Below, in pieces: positions 13,159 to 27,400 of a stretch of 64,000 nt of DNA. The position numbers were made by a program, and so were the translations under genes. Position 1 is the first letter of the stretch. Each line of letters begins with the position of its first letter. The notes under the pieces were generated by a model. It did not search any database and was not told the DNA's origin. It saw only the letters and a list, made by a program, of their open reading frames with translations. The stretch is from Vombatus ursinus (Eukaryota; Chordata; Mammalia; Diprotodontia; Vombatidae): positions 6,469,490 to 6,533,489 of the forward strand of contig NW_020954687.1 in the NCBI RefSeq assembly GCF_900497805.2, given 5' to 3'.

Positions 13159-13164
13159 TGTTTG

Positions 13165-13345
13165 ATTCTCAGCAAGTTTACTTAACTTCTGTACGCTTCA
13201 GTTTCTTCAGTTGTAAAATGGGGATAATAATAGCACCTACCTTCCAGGATTGGTGTGAGGATCAAATGAGATAATAATTGTAAAGTGGTTAGCACAATGC
13301 CTGGCACGTAGTACATGCTTAATGAATTCTTATTCCCTTCCCCTT
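13165..13345 (+). repeat. CORE-SINE (THER1/MIR-like)
   Basis: CAGTTTCTTCAGTTGTAAAA, GGGGATAATAATAGCACCTA, GAGGATCAAATGAGATAATA and GCACAATGCCTGGCACGTAG follow the L2-like tail of therian CORE-SINEs. Confidence 0.8.
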
Positions 13346-15004
13346 CCTTTTCTCTGTCCACTTACATCACCTTTAGGTTTTGGTTTGTTAATTTGTATTG
13401 GTGTGCATTTAAAACCAATTTTTAAATTTGTGAGTTACTATTTATGGCAGAAGCTAAAAATATTTGATTGTCTCATTAGTCAATCTTGTATTTAAGCATG
13501 TTTTCATTAATTACAATGCTTTCTTGGTCTAAACATATGTTGTGTGATCTCTTATACTTCAGGCAAATATGTCATAAATCATTTCAGAATATGTGATATG
13601 GAATTACCAAATCAAATGTTTTTGGGGGATAAAAACCTTTTTTATGTCAGCAAAAGAGATTTTCAGGAACAAATAAACATTCATTGTTGGTAGACATTTC
13701 TACATGTTGAAAATAGTTGTTTCATTGCTCGTACCTCCCTAGCTATAGATATGTAACTATACCTGAGAATTGTGCAAATAAAAGCCTTATGCTAAGTCAA
13801 ATACAACTGCCATATTTATGCAGCCATTAATTTACCTTTACAAAGAACTGCATGGTGGAATGTTGGCGTTTATGTTTTCTCCTACTTATTTTCAGCTGTT
13901 AGCCATTATGAGTATGTTTGTGTACTTTTTACTTTGGTATTACAGAAGAAAAGCCAAACTGATTTGTCAGTTTTAACAATTGTATTTTGCATTTTTAATA
14001 AAATAAAAGGTGATTTTGATGGCCCATTGTGGGAGCAGAATGTATTTTTTTAAAAACCAAATCATTCATTCAGCTTGGATAAAATAATTTTTTGACATGT
14101 ACTGTAGAGATACTTTTCTGTTTTTCATAAAAAGGACCTTGGTAATCTTCCTAATGAACTACCAAAATAACAGCCTAAAATCTTGTGTTATGTCAAAGGA
14201 AAAAAAAATAATGCTCTACTCTGTAGATGTCTAAAGCAGCCTATTCCTTTCCTCATACCCTTAGAAATTTATCTCCTCAAGATAATTTGAAGTAACATTT
14301 ATAGGAATCTTAAACAAGGAAGATCATAATGAGATAAAATACAGAATTGGTTTAACATTCTGCAGTAGTCACTACTCAATTCCATCCTTGACCTGCCCCC
14401 TCAGGAACTGAGAAGGCTTTCTTTCTGTCATCAACATCTTAACACTGAATGCAAAAGAGGATTCTCCCTCTTCCCTTACTTACGTCTCAGTGCCAGTCAC
14501 TTTATTGGAAGTGGAAAAGCAATGATCTTACTTAGAGAAGATAAGTTTATCACCTTTGATCCATTTCCTAGTACCTTATACTTTGTTCTATTTACTTTCC
14601 TAAAGGGAAAAGTCTGGAAAGGGTTTTAGGGTGGAGAAAATAATAGTTTCTTCTTATTTTCAGTAAAACTAAAGGGAGGTTTTTAATATGGTTCCTCAAC
14701 TATTTTATAGTATGACCATATTAAAAAGTTATGACTCACTTTCTGATATAAAGATATAGATATTCTTGTATTTTATATAGGCCCATTGTTGTCAGTTCAA
14801 TATACATTCTTATGTACATTATAGTTATTTTTAAGAGCATTTTTCCATCTCTATGAAATAGCAAAATGGCTACTCTTTGAATGGTTTTCATTATTAAATG
14901 ATTACTTATTTTGAGGCCTATGTCATCCTGCATAAAAGTCATATTTTAATATTGATTACTTGACAATGAATGGTTGAAATATGCTTTTAGTCATACCTTT
15001 GCAT
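13346..15004. other. Intron, no recognised feature
   Basis: AT-rich. Short open frames here show no protein-like character. Confidence 0.5.
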
Positions 15005-15300
15005 CATAATTAATTACACATTTATAAAGTACCTACTATGTTCTATCCCTGTGTTTGCTGCTAAATTTCTTATTATGTTATTATGTATGTTGATAATAGC
15101 AATAGCTTTATATAGGTTTGATACTTTACAAAACACTCTGCTCACCACAGTCTTGTGAAATAGGTCATACACACAGTATTATTCCTATTTTACAAATGAA
15201 GTTCCTGCAGTGCAGAAAGGCACAGTGACTTGACCAACATCATATGCCAGCTAGAGGCAGAGCTTAGATGGGGAACACTGGGCACTTTCCACTGCCTCAT
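15005..15300 (-). repeat. MIR/CORE-SINE
   Basis: AAAGTACCTACTATGTTCTA at the left, ATTCCTATTTTACAAATGAA and GTGACTTGACCAACATCATA in the middle: a reversed MIR just upstream of the first exon. Confidence 0.65.
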
Positions 15301-15371
15301 GTTTCTGTATTGGATAATGTTTTAATATTGTGAAATTAACAGTAAATAATGAACATGTTTTTCTGTTTCAG

Positions 15372-15462
15372 TTTATTGATGGTCGACTGGCAAAACTAAA
15401 TGCAGGAAGGGGGTTTTCTGATGTATTTGAAGAAGAGATCACTTCAGGTGGCTTCTGTGGAG
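15372..15462 (+). CDS. DENND1B: DENND1B exon with FxDxF motif
   Basis: The acceptor is TTTCAG at 15366-15371 and the donor GTACAG follows 15462. The exon is 91 nt: it starts in phase 0 with FIDGRL and ends one base into a glycine codon completed by the next exon. FSDVF at 15414-15428 is the FxDxF motif, which in this family docks on the alpha-ear of AP-2. The preceding exon, expected to end the DENN module, was not found in 1-15371, so this intron is longer than 15 kb. Confidence 0.95.
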
Positions 15463-18400
15463 GTACAGACTAAATTAGAACAATTAACTATTTACTTAAA
15501 ATTTATTTTTAAATTTTAACTTCTTAAAACTATTTCACAAACACTTAATGACACTAATATTCTGAGAAGAGTATTATTTTATTTCAGCTGGTGTCTAGAT
15601 TCTGTGATTTTATTAACTGTATGACTTAGAGCATTTAATTTCACTTCTATAAACCTTGGTTTCTGCAAACATTAAATAAGAAAGAGTTATCTCAATGATT
15701 TCTGTGATCCCTTTCAACTCTAAATTCCATGTTCTATCATTTGTTTCTTCCCAAAATATTTGTTTAATTGAATTTGTAATGAACTTAATTTTATGAAAAA
15801 AAAATTCTGTTAATTAAAAAAACTATACATAATAACAATGGATAGGGCAGCTAGGTAGTGCTAGGCCTGGAGTTAAGAAGACTCCTCTTTGTGAGTTCAA
15901 ATTTGGCCTTAGACACTTACTAGCTGTGTGATCCTGGCAAGTCATTTAATCCTGTTTGCCTCAGTTTCCTCATCAGTAAAATGAGCTGGAGAAGGAAATG
16001 GCAAACCACTCTTTGCCAAGAAAACCCCAAATGAGGTTATGAAGAGTGGGACACAACTGAAATGACTGAATAACAACAGCAATTTTATATGTCTCCTTTA
16101 ATCTAAGAGTTTAGGGATTACCTATCATAAACTATCAGTGACTCAAAGGATCCTATTTTAGCCAATCATATCAGTCGTCAGGGTTTTTTTTTTTTTTAAT
16201 GATTTTCAGAACGTTATAGCGGGTTATAGAAGATTTATTAAGCGATACATAATAACATACTGTTCCTTGTTCTTTTGAAAGAACTGCAGCCACAATTTAA
16301 TAGAAAGTTGAATATTATCCTTGATGAGATTATATATGTAAATAGTTTAATCATCTTGAGGTAAAATGTACCACAGAAGTACAAGTTTCAGTATGTAATA
16401 ATCACATAGTTGCACAAAACTTTGTTTTCTTTATTCCCTTAAGATGTTCTCTGGGCCATGAAAATGTTGTTGAAATAATGTGACCACTCAGATGACTTTG
16501 GCAAATTAATTTAAATCTTGAATGACTTTTCCCCATTACAATTAGAATATTATATTGGCAACATTGAACTTAGAGGGCAAAGTTAGTTTCCTTGACTCAG
16601 CAGTGATGAATGTAGTATCATCTTGCCTGTCTAGGCTCATGAGTAAAGATTTAGCTTCAATGGAAATTGTGTGTTAAAATGTGGCTTTTTTACTTTTCAA
16701 CTCAGACAAGCTGAATATTGTCAGCTCATGGACAAATTGCTGAAGGCATATATTCAGTATTTACATAACTGCTGTCTCATTATCGTTATGACCCGTGGGG
16801 CTAAGCAGAGTGTATGGAATCGAAAATGACATCTTGTGACAGTAATAGGGTAGAACTATGATCCTTTTTATAGTTTAATCCTGTCGATTTTATCATTGGT
16901 CCACAGTCCTCTGTAATAGATGCTTTCACAGAGGTCACAGAAACTTTTAAATAAAATTACTATTATTGAAATATTTAAAGTATTAACTAATATATGAATT
17001 GGGTAAATAGGTGTTTTAAGTGTAATCCAATCTAAAAGAATCTGTTATTCTTTCTAAAAAAGAAAATAATTTTGATTGGGACTTTTATTCAGATTCAGGA
17101 AAAAGGAAAATCTGTTCAGCAAGAAATTATTTAAGTGTGTAGGACAAAACATTTTAAATATCATGCCTAAATAATGTCTCCTCTTAAAATGAGTCAAAAC
17201 AAGTTTAATTGCTATTAGAATTTTTTTTAAACCAAACAATTCAGATAATGAATTCAAGCTTCCTCGACCATTTTAATCTACAAAAATCTGAAGACAAGGG
17301 TGCTTTTTTGAGAATCCTTGCTTGTAGTTCCAGAAAGTTCAAGTTTGAAAACTCTGTTAGCCTTCTTATAAGAAAGAGACTATCTTGAAATAGATAAGTA
17401 AAGAAGTAATTTCTAAGGTAGTTTAGAGCATTAAGCATAATAGACTTATATAGCAGTTGATTTTATAAATTTCAGTCATTGTTTAAATGGCAATGTTAGA
17501 CACAGTAGAGGTTGGTATTACAGCTCATATGCTGTAGGCGAGTTAAACTTGTCTTTACATTGATTTTTCCAAGATAAACCATTCATTTAGGAAACAAGGG
17601 AAGTAGTAGTTGGGTATCAGACAATATTCTCTGATTTCTTAGGATATTATACCTAAATTTTTAAATTCAAGCAAATTGTTTCTGTGAAAACTAGTACTCG
17701 GGATATAAATATTCACTAAATATAAGGAAATAATCAGTTTCTACTAAAGAAATTTTAGAAAATACTACAGAAGCAGCTATTTCTCCTTTTCATCACCTTT
17801 GAATATACATTCTTTCATTGTTCCTCATTTAAATGCTCATTTGTCTACCAAAATGCAAATAAAAATAAAATGTAAATAAGTCTTGCTATTATGATTCTGA
17901 TTGTTTTAATGCACTATTTAATATGACTAGGGAGAAAAGAACTAGATTCATGCTTAAATGTAGAACTACAAAGCCAAAAGCCTCTCTTGGCAAATGTAAG
18001 ACTTCTCCTCAGTTTAAAAATTGATCACTGGCCTTCTTCTTTATAAGCACTTGTCAAGTCCACTATACACCTCTGTGCCTCATGTGGCCTTAGTTATAAA
18101 TATCCTGGAGGAAAAACAACTTGGTCATATGTTAATCTCCCTCATGACTCCCAGCATGGTGTCATATACAAGTGTAATTTAAGATATTTATTGAATGGAT
18201 TTTAGGAATGTACAAATTAAAGAACTCTTGAAAAGTAGATATGATCAAAATTATCTCAGAGAGAAAATAATGGAATGAGGCCTCATTAGAAAGTTGGGAG
18301 TGATTAAAAAAGATAGTACACAGACCAAGTGAAAAAACAGTGTGGCTATATAAAAGATTTGACAAGACATCACATTCAGAAAAAGTTATTGTCATATTGT

Positions 18401-21400
18401 ACAATTGGGAACATGTATTTTTTTTCACTTAAAATTAACATTAACATTCTTACTCTTATATCTAAGTGTATTATTAGTTCTTAACTTTAGAATAAAGATA
18501 TATTTTCAGTTAAATTTCATATACATTTACCTGGTTCCAGATTTATCTATATGACATGTGATTTTTTTTGTCATTATTTTGTTTAGACTAGTGGGTTGTT
18601 TTTTCACATTTCATTTATTAACTAATGTGCCAAAATTTGAAGGACTGTAAGCTAATCTTAATGTTTCAATGGCATGTTAGTAGGCTCAAAAACATTTACT
18701 AGCACAACTCTCATGAAATTTTTCTAAGTCACGGTTTAGGCAGACACAATTCAAGAAAAATTCATCTTTTCCTTAAACAAGAGCCAAAGATATTTTGTCT
18801 TTGAATGTGAATACCATTTTTTGTTAAGATGAACAATGTTAAAAATGTCTACCTAATAACCCTAACAGTGTTTCTAATTTTCATAATAATAAATTGTAAT
18901 TATCTTAAAATAAGGATTTTGGAAGTGTTTTATTTATACTGAAAATTATAACAATATGTAAATGTATTAATAAATACTGTAATGCTTTTTTAAAATCTGG
19001 CTTTATTGGTAAAGAAAGTCACTTATAGCTGCTGACTGCTCTTAGTTTTTCACTATTAGCTAGTAGCTGTCTCTTGTCAAAATGTTAACTGAGTGGCTGG
19101 CCATTTTTATCTCTTCCCTTTGTAATACTTTTAGAAAAGACATGTAAGAGAAACTAGATTATGAAGCCTATTGATATCTGTAACCTTAATTTGTATACAA
19201 CTTTAAGTCACAGGATGTTTAGCATTAGAAGTTATCACATAGTTACCGTCAACAAGCATGTACTTGTGCTTGGTAACAGCTATTTTCTCATTGCTTATAG
19301 AATTACTCATTAATTCTAAGTGCTACATGTTCATTTTAAAAGCCTTCTTTGTTTAGTTTTCAAATGAATATTGTTTCTTTTTTTCTTTCTGACAAATTTC
19401 AAAAAGAAATATGACAGCTATATGTATTCATTTATGTGAGGTTCATAATAAGTGGTACTGAAAGAAAGCAAAACTTTTGACCATTGCTTGAATGGAACAA
19501 AAAATATTCTGAAAGTATTAAAAAAATTATAGAATTTATTTTGATACCCCAGGGCAGGGGTGGGGAACCTTTGACCTCAAGGCCACATGTGGCCCTCTAG
19601 ATCCTCAAGTGCGGCCCTTTGACTGAATCCAAACTTAACAGAACAAATCACCTTAATAAAAGGATTTGTTCTGTAAAACTTGGACTCAGTCAGAAGGCTA
19701 CACCCAAGGACCTAGAAGGCCACATGTGGCCTCCAGGCCCACAGGTTCCCCACCCCTGCCCCAGGGTATTCCATTACTACTTTCCTGATACTCTAGATTA
19801 ATAGAATTTGTCCATTAAAATTCTAGAAATTATGCTCCATGATTGTTTGGATCTAGAATTTGTGGTAAAATATAATTGATGGCTTCTCCTTTTTATATTC
19901 CAGGAAACTCAAGATCTTATCAGCAATGGATGCACACAGTCAAGGTAATGTATATTTACCTTTTAAAATGTTTGTGGGATGTTTAAAGGAAAATTAGGGA
20001 TCAGTTCCATATATCTATGCAATTTGAAATATATAATTTCCTTTCTTTCAGAAGAATTATTTTGCAGATCAAGCACTTGATCATATCTTTTGTTTCCTAA
20101 TATTTATACAGATAATTTAAAATTAAGTTTTTTATATACATGGAATAAATGCATTTTGAAAAGCATATTATGTCTCTCAGTTTGGCCAAGGAATTCTCTA
20201 ACTTTGTGATGCTGCATAATCTCATAAATGTGAGTTATATGTGACAATGAGATTTACTAGGAATTTCATCACTGCTAGCAAACTGGTAAATGTTTTTTAT
20301 AACAGTTCCGCTTTAACCTGACAGAAGACTTCTTGTACAATGTTAAAAGAATTGATAATGGTAGTGTTTATTTCTAGTAAACATTTAAAATATAATAAAC
20401 AGCTCATTATGCTGCTTAAGTCTATGCTAATATATATCATCTGTGCTGATATATATGTGTGTATACATATGTATATATATATATATCTTGTCTCATTTGT
20501 AAGTGAAATATAATTATAAGTTATTTATATTTCAGGTGTATGATTACTCACTGTTTCATGGTCTGTTTGCATTTTTAATTATGATATGTAAATCTGATTT
20601 TTTTATATCATGGGTTTTGTTGTTGTTGTTGTTACAGAAGGGAAGTGCATTATTTAATACAGCAGTGACCAAAGCAACCCCTGCCGTACGAACAGCATAT
20701 AAATTTGTAAGCTCTTTTCATTTCTTAAATTAAAAAAATTAATTGGTAAGTAAAAGACTGGTGGAATAAAAGCTTTTTCCAAATTAGTATTTTAAATATA
20801 TTTTTACATTAACTAATAAGCAAGTTAACTTTACTAAAATTTTTGTCACAATTGTTTCATCTGATATGATATTTGAAGTTTTTAAGCATAGAGTTTTGGA
20901 ACTTAACATGATTTCATCCTGGATTGGATTTTTTTACAGACCAGGAAGAAGGTATATGTTTTGTGAATTATCTAGGGTCAAAAACCAGAACCAAAACTAG
21001 AACCCAGGTTGTATTCTAATCGTGTTACATTGATTCATATTAGGTATGGTGAAACCTAATAAATTTAAATAAGTTGTGAAGTAATTTTAAGTATTATACC
21101 ATTTAAAAAATTAACTAATAGTAATATGTAGAAATAGGTAAACAAATAAGTTAATTCTCACAGAAATTTAAAATTCAGTTAAGGCTCATTGTTATAAGAA
21201 ATTACCCTTGCTTATATTTCTTGCTCCTCCATTGTTTTTCAGTCTAGCTACACTGACCTTCTTGCTGTTCCTTAGACAGGATATTCTAACTCCTATTTCT
21301 ATGCCTTTACACTGGCTATCCCCCTTCCCTGGGATGATCTTCCTCCTCACCTTTGCCTCATAGTTTTCCTGGCCTCCTTCAAGACTGGCTGATATCATAC

Positions 21401-24400
21401 CTTCTACCAATTGCTAATGCCTTCTCCTCTGAGGTTACCTTTCATCCACTCTGTATCTTATGTGTATCTAGTAATTGACATATTGGTTCCTCCTAGAAGG
21501 TGAGAGAAGGAACTGTTTTTTACCTTAAAAAAAAATTCCCAGTGCTTAGTACAGTGCTTACACATAATTAAGCACTTAATAGATTCTTGTTGACTAACTG
21601 CCTTAGAAATGTTTCTAGAAGTTTCTTTACCACATGCTTATTCTTCCTTTCTAATTATAGTCATATTTTTATTTGACTCATCATATTGGCTAGAAGGAGA
21701 CTTTAGCTAATGACATTTTTGGAAATAAATATTTTAATACAGGAAAGGAGAGGGGATAGAAGAGAATAAGCATTTCTATGGTGCCTACTATGTGTCAGGC
21801 ACTGTGCTAAGCACTTTACAAATATCTCATTTTATCCTCACTACATTCCTGCAAGGTAGGTACTGTGATTGCACCCATTATACAGTTGAGGAAACTGAGA
21901 CAAACAGAAGTTAAGTGACTTGCCCAGGGTCACACAGCTAGTATGCATCTAAGGTTGAATTCAAACTCAAGTCTACCTGGTCTGTTCTACCTAACTGCAT
22001 CAAAATCAGGAGCCTAGTTATAAGAGTCCAGGCCAGAAATTTAGAAAGAACCTGTAACTTAGTAGGCATGGGAACTCTTTTCACCAATGTTGATACAACC
22101 CTATGATTTAATAGATAAGTCTTAGAAAAACGACTGAGGCAAATAAAAATTAAGTGATTTGCCAAGGTTCATACATGTATTAAGTGTCAGAGGCAAAAGA
22201 CTCCTATTCTTCAAATACAGTATTTTCTCCATTATACAAGGCTGTCTCTCTTCTGGAAGCAAATTATTTCTCTAACACAAATTACAAAACTTTGGAGAAA
22301 TTATTCCTAAGCTAGCATCAGTTTCATTATATAAACATACCCAGTGAATGGCCATCCAACTTAAAGATCTCCAGTGGGAGAACCCACTGAGTCACCCCTT
22401 TGGGATAGTTTTTTGTTGTTGTTGTTGTTTTGTTTTACCAATGATTTCCTTGATGTAAGGAAACTCCCATTATCAGTATAATCTTACAGAATTACCTGCG
22501 ATACTGAAGTACCTGAGAAGTTAAGTAGCTTTCCAAATGTCACATAGCTTTTCCTCAAATAAAGCCTAAATTACATTCTTTGCAATTTCCATCCAGTGTT
22601 TTTAATTCTAATGTCTACACTCAAGCAAAATAAGCTCAGTTCCACTTCTAAATGGTAGCATGACAGCCTTCAGAATACTTGAATATACCTTTCAGGTTTA
22701 CCTCTTCTCCCCTGGCTCCCACCAAACATCTCTTCATCGAGCTAAACATGCCTATTTATTTTAACCAATACTTATAGGTAAAGATATCAAGGCTTTTTAC
22801 TATTCTGATTTTTCTCTACTGAATCCTTTCTAGCTTTTCAGTGTTCTTCCTCAAATATGATATTCATAATTAATCCAAATGTGGTCTGACCGGGGAAGAG
22901 TATAGCAGGATTCAGATTTCCATAGTCCTGGATATCATATCTCACAATGTAACCTGAGAATTCTTTTTTTTTTTAAGGTTCCAAAGTTCATTGTTAACTT
23001 ATAAGAAACTGACAATTCATTAAACCCCCTCCCAGGTCCTTTTTTCATATGAATTGCTCTCTAGCTATGTCTCAGCCTCCCTCATCTTAGACTTGTGAAG
23101 TTGAACACTGTAATGATCTGTTCCATAATGAGAATAGTTGGAGAAAGTGAGGTTTCCATATTAGCAGCTTTCCCCTGAAATCAGAAACCATAAGCTAAGC
23201 AAAACTACTAGACAGAAGAAAACTCCACATAAAGTCTGAGCAATTGATAGTGAGTAAAGCAGAGTGAGGGTATATTGTACCTCAAAAAAGAAATCTCTCT
23301 CACCCAACATCATCTTTGGTTTAGTATTTTTTAAAAAGTAGAGTTTGTGGTATTTATTTAGCAGCCATTCTTTAAAGAAACAACTGATTATCCATATACC
23401 TTGTAGGTTGAAAATTTACATCCTACCGTTTTGGGGCTTTGAATAACAGAACAACTAAATATAGATCCAAACTTGAGTAAGAGAAAGCTAAAAATAGATA
23501 AGCTGATTCTGTGATAAATTGCAAAAGAAGGGATTTTGGATCATTGCTTTAGTAAGGAAGATTGAATGAAGGTAAATATTTAAAGTATGAAAGGAAGACG
23601 GTTAGGCCAAAAGACAGGTAACCAATTTCAGAGAATGAGAATAGACTTGCCTCACTGAAATGGAGATCATAAGCTAAGAAAATACTATTTGAATTGGATC
23701 TCTTTATATTCCCTCCTATCTATCTATTTATACTCTTCCCCGAGTGAGGGTAGGGGGAGAGAGTCTACTATGTGTTTACCTTTGCCTAGATGCTCAAATG
23801 ATTTTGGGATTTTCTTTATGGGGATTTCCTCAAAAACAAGGTAAAGTGATAACAGCTACAGAAAAATTAAAAGACATTCACAGAAAGTTGCCTTCTAAGC
23901 ATCCTCTGTGCTTTTTAAAAGTTCAAACCAGGACCTGAGGAGTTCTAATACCTAATGTTGATTTCATAGGTATTCTCTAATAAAGCAAGAGGGTAGCTTT
24001 TACTTTCTTAATTGTTTTTAATTCTATGCCTACATGGAACATATGCCCTATTCCAATAAAAACCACTAGTCAAATTCTCCACAAGCATGTACAAGCACTT
24101 CATTTCTCCTGAGATGAATTTCTTTGCAAGGTGTCAAACAGAAACACTTTTGTAGTCATTTTAAATGTACATTTTCCCCAAATGACCTACCAAATGTTTT
24201 TGTATTCTTTTCCCTTCCAACCACTGTTTTTGGGCATCAGTTATCTGACTAGCTCCTAATATATTCTCTCCTGTATGGGAAGTTAAGTATGTTAAAAGTT
24301 GTCTTTGCTTGAAATTTATATTCAGATAAAGTAGAACTACTCACATATTAGTCAGTCAGTTAATGAACATTTATTAAACACCTACTCTGTACTTGGCACT

Positions 24401-27400
24401 AAGCTAAATGCTGAGGATACAAAAAGAAAGTCCTTGACCTGAAGGAGCTCACAATCTAATGAAGCATTATATAAACATACCATACATATATTAACATACT
24501 ATATCTACCTTGGACAGATATATAAGTTGGACAAATTGTAAGTGTTATATAACATACCTAAAATTTGAGTTTACCATCCATCTACTTAATATATAATTTT
24601 CATTGTTTTCTCATGGCTCACTCTTTGAATAGAACTAAAACAGACCCTTTTTTCATCCTCTAGGCAAAGAATCATGCTAAACAAGGAATAAAAGAAGTAA
24701 AGAGTAAACTAAAACACAGGGTATGTCATAGAGTTTTACTTTCTTCCAACTTTGCACTTGCATTAGTTTGAAGCTTATACTTTTGCATTATATTATACAT
24801 ATACATTATACATTAGTTTGAAGCTTATACAAATCACAAGAGATTTGTATTTTTAATGACTTTTGAAATATGCTTAGTCCTTTGTTCAGTAACACATTTT
24901 TCATAACAAGCCCTCTGGCAACTATCTGTCATTCTATATGCATTTACTGAATAATCTCTTTATTGTTTGCATGTTTTATCATTGAACAACAGAAGTCTTC
25001 AAAGTTACTTTAAGGCATGTATGTTTTCATAAAGTTGATTGCCTTGGTATCGTAATAGAAGTTTTTGCTTCAAGCTGAAAGTTTAAAAAGTGAGGGTCTT
25101 TAGCTTAGAATTAACTCAGATATTTTTGCATTATGTGGTCTTTATAGTTTTAGTTATGTTAAACTGGGCAATGTTTTCAACTTTCCAAAGGCAGAATTAA
25201 TTTCAATATATATTCTGAAAAGAGTTTCTCAGATTACTGTGTTCTCTTGAATTTTACTGTGTTTGGAAGGGGAAACACTGTTAATACTGTTTAATATTTT
25301 TCTCTTTGATAAGAGATAAAGGTAAACAAATTATGTTTAAAATACAATTTACTTAAATTATTAAATATTTACAAAACTCATTTTGAAAGCTATTAGCTTC
25401 ATGTAAAAATGAATTTCATTTTTCTACTGGAAAAATCCTATACTTGTCTTTAGCCAGTTGTATAGTATTTTTATTTATTGTAGGTCTTATGTTTTCGACC
25501 CTCCTTTTTTTTGGTGAATATGTTAAATAAGTGGTAAAAGTGTCTTTTTTCATAGGAGAATGAAGAAGACTATGGATCTTGCTCTGGTTCTGTACAGTAT
25601 ACACCAGTTTACACATTACACAGTGAAAAAGGTGGGAAGCTAGAGAAGCATAAACTAGCACAGGTAAGACTTAGAATATTTACTTAAAATAAAAAGTAAC
25701 AAATTTGTCTTCGTTTTTATATTATTTTTGAATTAGTTATTATTCTGTTTTTGACCAGGTAACAAATGTTTCACTTTTATATAGTGCTTCTTATGGTAAA
25801 GAAAATGCCAGATTACATACCGTTCTATTTCCTTTATGTGTGCCTTTGTATAGGCCCACCTATGCCTAGAATTTGCTCCATCCTTACTTTTGCTTCTTAG
25901 AATATGTGGCTTCCTTTAAACCTCATCTAAAGCACAACTCTTATACGAGCAGTTGCTGCCATCCCTACTTACTAATGCTCCCCCACTACCTTGTAAATAT
26001 ATTTTGTTTTTACGTGGATACATATGTTTCTCCAATTAGCAGGTAAATTTCTTGAGAGCTGAGATTGTTTTGTTTTTGTCTTTCTATCCCTACTGCCAGG
26101 CTTAGAACCTGGCACATAGTAGATATTTGATAAATGCATTTTGATTGATTGATTATACATGCTATGTTTAAAAATAAATGTATGTGCATACACACATTTA
26201 TGGAGAAAATTTTGAGACTAGGGAATACATTCTATAAAAAGACAAAATAGAAACTGTGCACTGAGTCATGACTATAATGTAATCTAATAAGGATAGAAAG
26301 GGATTTTAAAGTCCCTTTCCCCCCAAATTCAGTGGGTCTTAAGTTATTAGAAGTAGAGAGAATAGATTTCCTTTCAGGATGACCTAGTCCAGAGGGGTCA
26401 AACACACAGTCTGTGACACTTCCAAGTGCCCCAAACTAGATTAAAATGTAATTGGAACATATTGAACAAAATAAATAAAAACACAGGAAAACATAGGTAA
26501 TGCTCCACTTTAAAACCTAAGTCAGTATGTGACCTGCAGCAATCCTTATGTACAGTGTAGTGGCTTCTATTTCTATTTGAATTTGATGCCACTGATATAG
26601 TCTATAATATGGGTCATGGAACCCAAGGTATTAGAAGAAAACTCATGCATGTTAGTAACATTATATTTCACCTCTAGTTTGTTGTCTTTTAGTTCATAAG
26701 AAATAAGATAATTGTAATTAATTTTATCTTGGGGATTTTAATTCAGGTGTCCTTTGCTTTCCAAAATAGGTAGTATTTAGATCTGTAAGGGACCTTAAAT
26801 ATTATCTAATCCAAGCTCCTTATTTTATCTTTGAGGAACCTGAGGCTCAGAGAAGATGTTGCTTTCTTAAGCCACACAGAAAATAAAAAACAGAGCTTTG
26901 GATTTAAACCCAGTTCTTTGGGCTCTTAATCTGGTGTTCTTTCTATACATCCTACTTCTCTTATCTTTGAGTCATTTTGTTTTTGGAAATGTACTAGGAC
27001 AAAGTATCTTTTAACGTATCTTAGATTTAATCATAAAATTGTAGGATTTTAGAACTGTATCTTGATTGATCATTTATTCCAAAATTCTCATTTTACACAT
27101 GAGGAAATGAGACTCAGAATATAAATGACTTGGTAAAAACCATACAGCTATCTAGTTAGGAGTAGAACCAGAACCAGAGCTTGGGTCTTCTAACTTTAAA
27201 TCCAGTGTGCTTTCCTAAAAACATCAGCCCCAGGGAGAATAGGGGAAAAGGGAAACCTAGCTAGGGAGTATTTATGAAGACCTGTCTAGAGTCATACTGC
27301 CTAGATCCTGTGCTCACTGCTGCCAAATCTCTTAGGTATCTTTCCATACATTTCCTTGTCCCTTTCCCTCATGTGATAAGTGAGAGCAGACTAAGGCAGT

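Noticed and set aside
20707-20733. Read-through of the exon at 20638-20706 as a terminal exon
   Set aside because: The donor GTAAGC is strong and the next exon is conserved; the ten extra residues look like intron.
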